DNA of 5,127 nucleotides. Source: Desulfobulbaceae bacterium (lineage in GTDB: Bacteria > Desulfobacterota > Desulfobulbia > Desulfobulbales > Desulfocapsaceae). The position numbers and the translations under genes were made by a program. Numbering within the stretch: the first letter of the stretch is position 1; the number at the start of each line of letters is the position of its first letter. The notes under the pieces were generated by a model. The model was not told the DNA's origin, searched no databases, and saw nothing but the letters and a program-made list of their open reading frames with translations. Location of the stretch: the NCBI GenBank assembly GCA_030599175.1, contig JAUVON010000222.1, forward strand, positions 1-5,127. The letters run 5' to 3'. Shown piece after piece: positions 1 through 5,127 of this stretch.

Positions 1-115
1 GCTTGGGCTTAACATGTTTCTTAAAGGCAAACTGAAACTTACACCACATTCAATAAAAGGAAAATCTGATATCAAGCAGATTTTTTCCGGCAAGGGAAAG
101 GAGTATGACAGATGA
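1..115 (+). CDS. hdrC: HdrC-like heterodisulfide reductase iron-sulfur subunit, C-terminal end (5' partial)
   Basis: Only the last 37 codons are in the window; base 1 is the third base of a codon, so reading starts at base 2 and ends at TGA 113-115. The tail contains MFLKGKLKLTPHSIKG followed by a charged helix, which resembles the conserved C-terminus of HdrC proteins after their two-[4Fe-4S] ferredoxin domain; that domain lies outside the window. In the family, HdrC wires HdrA to the catalytic HdrB subunit in the cytoplasm. The stop codon overlaps the hdrB start (ATGA at 112-115), and the hdrB Shine-Dalgarno site lies inside this coding end. The identification rests on this short tail plus gene order (C-B-A), so a related HdrC-like ferredoxin, for example a BamC-type subunit, is not excluded. 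Confidence 0.8.
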   Translation, partial: LGLNMFLKGKLKLTPHSIKGKSDIKQIFSGKGKEYDR

Positions 116-969
116 AACTCTCATATTATCCCGGCTGTTCTCTTGAAGGAACGGCGCTTGATTATGATCAGTCAGTAAGGGAACTCTGCGTACATTTGGG
201 CGTTGAACTGGTTGATATTCCGGACTGGAACTGCTGTGGTGCGTCGTCCGCCCATATGACCGATCATGAGGTGGGAATACGGCTACCTCTGCGGAATCTG
301 TTGCAGGTCGCGGGTTCAGGGCATGATATTCTGGTGCCCTGTGCCGCATGTTTTCAACGATTGCGGGCAGCCGACAAGGAAATGCGAGCCAATCCGGTAC
401 ACTGGGATATAGTTGATTCTATACCTGAGTTCGAGATAGTTCATATCAGCACATTTCTGGCCAGACCTGAGATCCTGGAGAAGATAGGGGAGAAGGTGAC
501 TCAGCCGCTGTCCAAGCTTCCCATAGCCTGCTACTATGGCTGCCTTTCACTCCGTCATCCCCATATTACCGGTGCCCCTGACCACGAGATGCCTGTCAAT
601 CTTGAACGCATCGTCGAGGCTCTTGGTGCAAAACCGGTTAACTGGTCACACCGCACAGAGTGTTGTTCCGGCAGTCTGACTATGGCCAGACCTGATATTG
701 CAAGAAAACTGGTTGGTGATATCGCAGTTGCAGCCAAAAGAGCCGGAGCAACGGCCATGGTAACAGATTGTCCCATGTGCCAGGCTAATGTGGAGAGCCG
801 GCAGTTGGATCTTGGGGGGGAGGATGATCTTCCTGTCTTTTTTGCAACGGAGCTGATTATGGCGGCAATAGAGGGCAAATATCCCAAGAAACAGCAGAAG
901 GTACACCTTGTTTCACCGGATGTTGTCACTCAACATTTTGATTCCACGCCTACGGAGGATTCGGTATGA
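112..969 (+). CDS. hdrB: HdrB-like heterodisulfide reductase subunit B (two CCG domains)
   Basis: This 285-residue protein is close to the usual HdrB length and has both cysteine-rich CCG domains intact. Domain 1 has C9, C41-C42, C77 and C80, opening with YYPGCSLEGTA. Domain 2 has C140 (YYGC, with C144), C184-C185 and C220-PM-C223. In the methanogen enzyme these cysteines hold two noncubane [4Fe-4S] clusters where the CoM-S-S-CoB heterodisulfide is split. In bacteria the acceptor is usually unknown; DsrC-type trisulfide or another disulfide has been proposed. No signal peptide or membrane helix is visible, so it is probably cytoplasmic. The ATG at 112 is chosen because AAGGAG (98-103) lies 8 bases upstream and it overlaps the hdrC stop as ATGA. 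The stop TGA 967-969 overlaps the hdrA start in the same way. The substrate cannot be inferred; a BamD-like role is an alternative. Confidence 0.93.
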   Translation: MKLSYYPGCSLEGTALDYDQSVRELCVHLGVELVDIPDWNCCGASSAHMTDHEVGIRLPLRNLLQVAGSGHDILVPCAACFQRLRAADKEMRANPVHWDIVDSIPEFEIVHISTFLARPEILEKIGEKVTQPLSKLPIACYYGCLSLRHPHITGAPDHEMPVNLERIVEALGAKPVNWSHRTECCSGSLTMARPDIARKLVGDIAVAAKRAGATAMVTDCPMCQANVESRQLDLGGEDDLPVFFATELIMAAIEGKYPKKQQKVHLVSPDVVTQHFDSTPTEDSV

Positions 970-3900
970 CAACTATTATGGAAACTCCTGCAAAAAGTGC
1001 AGCGCAACCAACAGGTTCTGTAATGGTTATCGGCGGCGGGATAAGTGGTATGCAGTCAGCTCTGGATCTTGCCAATTCGGGAATCAAGGTATATTTGGTG
1101 GAAAGTTCGCCAGCTATTGGCGGGAAGATGGCTCAGCTGGATAAGACATTCCCTACAAATGACTGCTCCATGTGCATTGTTTCGCCAAAACTTGTGGAAG
1201 TGGGCCGCCATAAGAATATTGAACTCTTTACACATAGTGATGTAAAAAGCCTCGAAGGAGAGGCCGGTAATTTTACCGCAACCGTGGTCAGCCATGCCCG
1301 ATATGTAGATGTTGACAGCTGCACTGGCTGTGGGTTGTGTGAACTGGTCTGCCCGGTGACATATAAATCGTATTTTCCGGAACCTCCTGCTGAGGGAGAG
1401 AAAAAGAAAAAACTGCGTGCTAAAGAGAAAAACAGCATCAGGGGGAGTGGAACGGTTGTCCCTTCGTCATCAAACAAGTGGACCTTTGCAGTTGAAGAAG
1501 AGGATTGTTCCGCCTGCGGCCTCTGTTTTCGTGCCTGTCTGCAGGATGCCATTGTCTGGAAGAAAAAAGAGAAGGCCGTTATTGACGAAGATAAATGTAC
1601 CGGTTGCGGGGCATGTTTTGTGGCCTGTCCTGAAAAATTTTCTGCGATAAAGGTAACTGATGCACCTGATTTCTCAAAAAGTATTGGGGCGGCAGTACAT
1701 GAGCGCTCTCTGGCTATTCGCAAAGAACTGGACGATGGGCAGGACAATGACTGCATCCGTTGCGGCCTTTGTGTGATCACCTGTGACAAGGTGATGAAAA
1801 TTGGTGCCTTGAAAATGGTGGAAGAGGGAATCGAGGCGGGAGTTGATATATGCCAGGTTTGTGGTGGCTGTGTCTCAGTCTGTCCCGTTGGCTTTCTCGA
1901 TATCGATAGCGTCAGTAACCGAACGCCCAGGCCACTTCTGAATACCTTCAATGAAAACCTGAACAGCAGAAAGCCTGTAAACATCCATTATCCACAGGCT
2001 GTTCCCCGTGTGCCGACCATTGACGAAGAGAGTTGTGTTAAATTAAACAGTGGTGCCTGCGGAACCTGTCAATCAATCTGTGGAGTGGGTGCCATCCATT
2101 ACACTCACGTGGAGACCGAAAAAGAGATTAAAATAGGTTCGGTCATCTTTTCCCCAGGTATAGAGGTATTTGATGCAGAGACAAGGGGTGAGTTCGGCTA
2201 CGGCCTCTATAAAAATGTCGTCACCTCTATTGAGTTTGAACGATTTCTTTCCGCCTCCGGACCGACCACCGGAACTGTGATCAGGCCGGGGGATGGGACC
2301 CATCCGAAAAAAATTGCCTGGATTCAGTGTGTAGGATCCAGAGATCACTCCTGTGACAGGGATTATTGCTCCTCGGTCTGCTGCATGTATGCAACGAAAG
2401 AGGCTTTTATTGCCCGGGAGCACGATTCATCCATAGAACCGACCATCTTCTATATAGATATGCGTTCATTCGGCAAAAACTTTGATGACTATATCGCTCG
2501 TGTACAGGACAGCAATGTTCGTTTTGTGCGGGCCATGGTCAGTAGAGTCTTTGAAGACCCTCAAACCGGTGATCTGGAGTTGAGATACGTTGATGAGTCA
2601 GGTCAGAGACAATCCGAGATATTTGATATGGTTGTACTCTCTGTCGGGTTGCAGGTCTCTGAATCAACAAAAAAACTTGCTGCACAACTGGAGATCGAAG
2701 TAGATCGATACGGCTTTGCGGTAACTGATCATTTTAGTCCACTGGCCACTTCTCGACCGGGAGTATTTGTCGGTGGGGCTATAAACGGTCCAAAGGATAT
2801 TCCTGAAACGGTGGTTGAGGCATCGGCTGCGGCCGAGGCTGCATCTGCCGGTCTGGCTGAAGCCAGAAACAGTCTGGTAACTGCTGAAAAGCTCCCTGAT
2901 GAAAGGGAGATTGGCGAGGATGAGGAACTTCGAATAGGGGTTTTTATCTGTCACTGCGGCACAAACATCGCCTCGGTGGTTGATGTTGACGCCGTTATGG
3001 AATACGCAAAGACGCTGCCCGGAGTGGTATATACGGATAAACCTCTTTATACCTGTTCTCAAGATTCCCAGGAACGGATGAAAGACATTATTAAAGAGCA
3101 TCGACTGAACAGGATTGTCACCTCCGCCTGTTCACCGTCTACCCATGAACCACTCTTTATGTCTACGCTTCAGGAGTCTGGAATTAATAAGTATTTCTTT
3201 GAAATGGCCAATATCCGTGATCAGTGCAGCTGGGTGCATCCTACCGAACCGGAACTTGCCACGGAAAAGGCTAAACGTCTGACCCGGATGGGTGTGGCTA
3301 ATGCAGCGGCAGCTGAACCACTGCAGGAGCTGGAGTTTGATGTTGATGCCCGTATCCTGATAGTTGGTGGTGGTATCTCAGGCATGACGGCTGCACTGGA
3401 AGTCGCTCGCCAGGGTTATGGCGTCTGGCTTGTGGAGAGGGAGCCTGAATTGGGAGGTCAGCTTCTCAAGCTCAAGCGTACTGTCGATGGGCAGGTTTTT
3501 GATGAATACTTGCAAGATTTGAAAAAAAAGCTTCTTGCTGATGACCGGATTAAGATTTTCACCTCCAGCGAGGTTGTGGAACAGTCAGGTTTTGTCGGCT
3601 CATTTGAAACAGAAATTATGACTCCGTCCGGTGGTACAAGAATCCTGCAGCATGGAGCGATACTTGTGGCAACGGGAGCCGAAGAGGCTCGCCCTGAATT
3701 GTATGGTCTGGGGACGGTTGATACAGTTATGACCCAGACCGACTTCGAGTCGACTCTTGAAAACAGCAATGAAGAAGATTGGCATCACGCAAGAGTGGTG
3801 ATGCTGCAGTGCGCCGGTTCCAGGGACAAGGAGTATCTGCCTTACTGTTCGCGGGTCTGCTGTAATCAGGCTGTTAAAAACGGACTGCGTTTTAAGAAGA

Positions 3901-4595
3901 TGTATCCGGAAGCACGGGTTGATGTTCTCTATCGTGATATGCGATGCTATGGGTTGGGGGAAATTGAATATCGTCGGGCCCGTATGGCGGGGATAAATTT
4001 TATCCGCTACGACCCTGAGACTAATCAGCCCGCGATAACTGCTGAGGAGAGCGGGATCGAGGTTACGGTGACCGATCCTTCAATCAGGTTGCCTGTAAAG
4101 ATCAGAGCCGATTATCTTGTGCTCTCAACCGGCATGAAGCCAAGAGATGCGGAAGAACTGGCATCGATGCTGAGAGTACCTCGAAGTGAAGATGGATTTT
4201 TTATTGAGGCCCATGCCAAACTGCGACCGGTTGACCTGCCCAGTGAGGGACTTTTTATGGCCGGAACGGTCCATGGACCGAAGAGTTCCGGGGAGGCAAT
4301 TGCCCAGGCCCAGGCAGCAGTAGCAAGAGCGACAACCATTCTTTCCCAGACAAGTTTGAAAATGTCAGGGGTGATATCAAAGGTTGATCCTACAAATTGT
4401 GCAGTCTGTCTTACATGTGTGCGAGCCTGTCCATATGGAGTGCCCTTTATCAACGATGAGCATAGCGCGGAGATAAATCCTGCTCTTTGTCAGGGTTGTG
4501 GTATCTGCGTGGCTGAGTGTCCGGCAAAGACAATTTTCATGGGGCGTTTTGAAGACAGAAATATCACAGCCAAGATAGAGTCGTACTGTGAATAA
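966..4595 (+). CDS. hdrA: HdrA-like electron-bifurcating flavoprotein, double-module long form with extra ferredoxin insert
   Basis: At 1209 residues this is about twice a canonical HdrA, because two flavin modules are fused. Module 1: GGGISG FAD site at 23-28 with E46, the HdrA signature NDCSMC (C67, C70), ferredoxin motif C119-C129, an insert with four more motifs (C181-C191, C211-C221, C263-C273, C296-C306), an atypical group C357/C365/C368/C372, then QCVGSRD and YCSSVCC (455-473), and a flavin-closing GVFVGG segment near 599. Module 2: the HdrA N-terminal-type cluster domain (CHCG 662-665, C697, C722, C754), a second FAD site (801-806, E824), QCAGSRD and YCSRVCC (949-966), GLFMAG near 1095, and a C-terminal 2[4Fe-4S] ferredoxin (C1145-C1155, C1175-C1185). 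By family knowledge HdrA takes electrons from MvhD, bifurcates at FAD, and feeds ferredoxin and HdrBC. GGAGG (954-958) sits 7 bases before ATG 966, which overlaps the hdrB stop. The frame is intact. A BamE-like role is possible. Confidence 0.93.
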   Translation: MTTIMETPAKSAAQPTGSVMVIGGGISGMQSALDLANSGIKVYLVESSPAIGGKMAQLDKTFPTNDCSMCIVSPKLVEVGRHKNIELFTHSDVKSLEGEAGNFTATVVSHARYVDVDSCTGCGLCELVCPVTYKSYFPEPPAEGEKKKKLRAKEKNSIRGSGTVVPSSSNKWTFAVEEEDCSACGLCFRACLQDAIVWKKKEKAVIDEDKCTGCGACFVACPEKFSAIKVTDAPDFSKSIGAAVHERSLAIRKELDDGQDNDCIRCGLCVITCDKVMKIGALKMVEEGIEAGVDICQVCGGCVSVCPVGFLDIDSVSNRTPRPLLNTFNENLNSRKPVNIHYPQAVPRVPTIDEESCVKLNSGACGTCQSICGVGAIHYTHVETEKEIKIGSVIFSPGIEVFDAETRGEFGYGLYKNVVTSIEFERFLSASGPTTGTVIRPGDGTHPKKIAWIQCVGSRDHSCDRDYCSSVCCMYATKEAFIAREHDSSIEPTIFYIDMRSFGKNFDDYIARVQDSNVRFVRAMVSRVFEDPQTGDLELRYVDESGQRQSEIFDMVVLSVGLQVSESTKKLAAQLEIEVDRYGFAVTDHFSPLATSRPGVFVGGAINGPKDIPETVVEASAAAEAASAGLAEARNSLVTAEKLPDEREIGEDEELRIGVFICHCGTNIASVVDVDAVMEYAKTLPGVVYTDKPLYTCSQDSQERMKDIIKEHRLNRIVTSACSPSTHEPLFMSTLQESGINKYFFEMANIRDQCSWVHPTEPELATEKAKRLTRMGVANAAAAEPLQELEFDVDARILIVGGGISGMTAALEVARQGYGVWLVEREPELGGQLLKLKRTVDGQVFDEYLQDLKKKLLADDRIKIFTSSEVVEQSGFVGSFETEIMTPSGGTRILQHGAILVATGAEEARPELYGLGTVDTVMTQTDFESTLENSNEEDWHHARVVMLQCAGSRDKEYLPYCSRVCCNQAVKNGLRFKKMYPEARVDVLYRDMRCYGLGEIEYRRARMAGINFIRYDPETNQPAITAEESGIEVTVTDPSIRLPVKIRADYLVLSTGMKPRDAEELASMLRVPRSEDGFFIEAHAKLRPVDLPSEGLFMAGTVHGPKSSGEAIAQAQAAVARATTILSQTSLKMSGVISKVDPTNCAVCLTCVRACPYGVPFINDEHSAEINPALCQGCGICVAECPAKTIFMGRFEDRNITAKIESYCE

Positions 4596-4598
4596 CGA

Positions 4599-4607
4599 GG
4601 TTAGAAT
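4599..4607 (+). repeat. Direct repeat, left copy: putative target-site duplication
   Basis: GGTTAGAAT here is repeated exactly at 4856-4864, and the two copies directly abut the two ends of the palindromic element at 4608-4855. An exact 9-base repeat at those positions is the expected mark of transposition. Caveat: a related string, GGTTAGAGAAT, occurs inside the left end of the element at 4619-4629, so motif similarity is a less likely alternative explanation. Confidence 0.72.
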
Positions 4608-4617
4608 CAGTAGTGTC

Positions 4618-4633
4618 TGGTTAGAGAATTGCA
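4618..4633 (+). promoter_or_regulatory. Weak candidate sigma-54 (-24/-12) promoter inside the palindromic element
   Basis: TGG, eight bases, then TTGCA gives the GG-N10-GC spacing of sigma-54 promoters, with transcription predicted to start about 12 bases downstream and run through the palindrome toward mvhD. The central CACG of the consensus is poorly matched (TTAG). No activator site was recognised. Because the match is short, chance occurrence is quite possible. Confidence 0.2.
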
Positions 4634-4698
4634 AAGCATCGAAAACGGATTCATGGGAAACTTTTGTCCGCTTTTAACAGTAGATTTCTTGATTTTTA

Positions 4699-4771
4699 AA
4701 TATTTTTCACATCCAATTTGTATCATGCGAGTTCCTCGCAAGGCCTGATACAAATCAAATGTGAAAATATT
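4699..4771. repeat. Strong central stem-loop of the palindrome
   Basis: The left arm, AATATTTTTCACAT then ATTTGTATCA, pairs with the right arm, TGATACAAAT then ATGTGAAAATATT, broken only by a 3x3 internal loop and one bulged T. The apex carries a perfect 6-bp hairpin, TGCGAG-TTC-CTCGCA, with an unpaired AGGCC on its 3' side. Transcribed RNA from either strand should fold here. The plus-strand sequence after it is A-rich rather than T-rich, so it does not look like an intrinsic terminator for the hdr transcript. Confidence 0.8.
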
Positions 4772-4855
4772 AAGAAAATACTACGAAATTTACTGGATGA
4801 CGCTCCCAAAAGTTACCCATGAATCCTCCTGCAGGATCTAAACCGGACAATACTG

Positions 4856-4864
4856 GGTTAGAAT
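4856..4864 (+). repeat. Direct repeat, right copy: putative target-site duplication
   Basis: This is an exact second copy of GGTTAGAAT, directly following the right terminus of the palindromic element. It contains TAGAAT, which resembles a -10 hexamer, but no convincing -35 box lies 16-18 bases upstream. Confidence 0.72.
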
Positions 4865-4883
4865 AATGTTTAATATATCGGAA

Positions 4884-4888
4884 AGGAG
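4884..4888 (+). promoter_or_regulatory. Ribosome binding site of mvhD
   Basis: AGGAG, within AAAGGAG, precedes two adjacent in-frame ATG codons at 4891 and 4894. The spacer is 2 bases to the first and 5 to the second. The hdrB and hdrA sites in this operon use 7-8 bases, so the second ATG, giving MSDF, is preferred. This site lies outside the palindromic element, so the insertion left translation initiation of mvhD intact. Confidence 0.75.
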
Positions 4889-4893
4889 TAATG

Positions 4894-5127
4894 ATGAGTG
4901 ATTTTTCAGCCAATGTCATCGTTTTTGCCTGTCGTCATTGAGCGTATTCCGCAGCGGACCTGGCAGGTTCGGAGAGGCGATCCTATCCCCCGGCGATCAG
5001 TATAATTATGTTGCCGTGTACCGGCAGGATAGATGAAGCGTTGTTGTTGAAAGCATTTGAAAACGGTGCAGATGGTGTAATGGTGGTTGGCTGTCTGGAG
5101 GGGGATTGCCATTATGTGAATGGCAAC
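4894..5127 (+). CDS. mvhD: MvhD-family electron-transfer subunit with selenocysteine (3' partial)
   Basis: The first 78 residues are present; the family is about 130-150 residues long, so roughly half lies beyond the window. The reading frame passes through TGA at 4939-4941 and is otherwise open to the window end. It reads VIVFAC-R-H-U-AYSAADLAG, then YPPA, LPCTGRID, FENGADGVMVVGC and GDCHYVNGN, matching the MvhD/FrhD delta-subunit pattern on both sides of the TGA. U16 takes the place of the second cysteine of the CxxC pair (C13); C42, C67 and C72 are the other conserved cysteines, which in the family bind a [2Fe-2S] cluster. MvhD passes electrons from a hydrogenase or dehydrogenase partner to HdrA. 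Selenocysteine forms are known in methanococcal VhuD, in some deltaproteobacterial FrhD-like proteins and in BamF. An automated caller would probably miss the true start or begin at Met 5008. Confidence 0.9.
4939..4941 (+). other. In-frame UGA read as selenocysteine
   Basis: TGA replaces the family's second cysteine codon (CxxC becomes CRHU). Conserved MvhD sequence continues in the same frame for at least 62 codons. UGA is not reassigned generally here, because hdrC and hdrB both end on TGA and tryptophan is encoded by TGG. A nonsense mutation is a poor explanation, given that it falls exactly at a known Sec/Cys site. Confidence 0.88.
4948..4973 (+). promoter_or_regulatory. Candidate bacterial SECIS hairpin
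   Basis: Downstream of the UGA, 4955-4961 pairs with 4965-4971 (seven pairs, including one G-U and a closing U-A) around a GGC loop. A lower UCC/GGA stem (4948-4950 with 4971-4973) is an alternative partner for G4971 and leaves a 5' bulge. The apical loop starts with GG and lies 20 bases after the UGA, which fits the bacterial SECIS pattern recognised by SelB: guanosine at the start of the loop, within roughly 16-37 bases of the UGA. The fold was made by eye. Confidence 0.6.

Larger units (their letters stand above)
4608..4855. mobile_element. MITE-like 248-bp palindromic insertion between hdrA and mvhD
   Basis: The whole segment is one imperfect inverted repeat centred near 4733. The left end reads CAGTAGTGTCTGGTT; the right end, reverse-complemented, reads CAGTATTGTCCGGTT. 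Further matching blocks are 4647-4666 against 4807-4826 (20 bp, one mismatch), CAGTAGATTTC at 4678-4688 against 4783-4793 (one mismatch), 4699-4725 against 4746-4771, and a perfect inner hairpin 4726-4731/4735-4740. A perfect 9-bp direct repeat flanks it. It holds no credible ORF, so it would be non-autonomous and need a transposase in trans. It interrupts an otherwise tightly packed operon; without it the spacer would be 38 bases. The IS family is not determined: 9-bp duplications occur in several families, including IS4- and IS256-type elements. It fills the only stretch near 300 bases without a gene. Confidence 0.75.

Noticed and set aside
105..146. Short 13-codon leader-like ORF starting at ATG 105, ahead of hdrB
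   Set aside because: Only one base separates the AAGGAG from this ATG, and the peptide has no regulatory pattern; ATG 112 has proper spacing and the ATGA overlap.
555..929. 124-codon minus-strand frame inside hdrB
   Set aside because: Antisense shadow of the second CCG domain, with no supporting signal.
1398..1413. A-rich run in hdrA as a programmed frameshift site
   Set aside because: The zero frame reads through to a complete HdrA, the slippery heptamer is out of phase for a -1 slip, and no family reason for a second product is visible.
1133..1984. 283-codon open frame on the minus strand inside hdrA
   Set aside because: It lies wholly antisense to ferredoxin motifs; the many TGC/TGT codons reverse into stop-free frames. 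It has no ribosome binding site or recognisable domain.
4377..4634. 85-codon minus-strand frame spanning the hdrA end and the left end of the palindrome
   Set aside because: Mostly antisense to the C-terminal ferredoxin of HdrA, and its start lies inside the inserted element.
4699..4771. Central stem-loop as a rho-independent terminator of hdrCBA
   Set aside because: The stem is AT-rich and is followed on the plus strand by A-rich sequence, not a T run.
4891..4941. mvhD as a 16-codon ORF ending at TGA, or as a pseudogene with a nonsense mutation
   Set aside because: Family-conserved residues continue in the same frame to the window end, and the TGA lies exactly at a recognised Sec/Cys site with a hairpin behind it.
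4906..5112. 68-codon minus-strand frame over the mvhD region
   Set aside because: The plus strand carries clear MvhD family sequence through the same bases; the minus frame has no recognisable motif.
1..5127. General reassignment of TGA to an amino acid
   Set aside because: hdrC and hdrB both terminate at TGA inside ATGA overlaps, and tryptophan is encoded by TGG in all genes.

Overview
The window carries four co-directional (+) genes of a heterodisulfide-reductase-type flavin-based electron-bifurcating complex: the 3' end of hdrC, a complete hdrB, a very long complete hdrA (1209 codons), and the 5' end of mvhD. Gene content points to an anaerobic bacterium, most likely a sulfate-reducing or syntrophic Desulfobacterota. 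The reasons are a bacterial-style HdrA with two flavin modules, a selenocysteine-type MvhD, and no archaeal-looking signals (strong Shine-Dalgarno sites, a bacterial-type SECIS hairpin directly after the UGA). The genus cannot be read from this window.

Layout: bases 1-115 are the last 37 codons of hdrC. hdrB (112-969) and hdrA (966-4595) follow, each joined to the gene before it by an ATGA start/stop overlap, so the three are probably translationally coupled. A 295-base gap (4596-4890) then interrupts the compact operon. Almost all of this gap is one 248-bp imperfect palindrome (4608-4855) with matching termini, flanked by a perfect 9-bp direct repeat (4599-4607 and 4856-4864). This is the signature of a MITE-like insertion. 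Removing it and one copy of the repeat leaves a 38-base hdrA-mvhD spacer. mvhD starts at 4894 (or 4891), has an in-frame TGA at 4939-4941 that reads as selenocysteine, and runs off the window.

How the parts work together (family knowledge): MvhD passes electrons from a partner such as a hydrogenase, formate dehydrogenase or NADH module to HdrA. A flavin in HdrA bifurcates them towards ferredoxin and towards HdrBC, whose noncubane clusters reduce a disulfide-type acceptor. The gene order also resembles the Hdr/Mvh-like part of the Bam class II benzoyl-CoA reductase complex, and the window does not exclude that role. The less ordinary points are the Sec-for-Cys change in MvhD with a candidate SECIS hairpin, a roughly 200-residue insert in HdrA that adds four [4Fe-4S] motifs (two of them NuoG/formate-dehydrogenase-like), and the palindromic element separating hdrA from mvhD.
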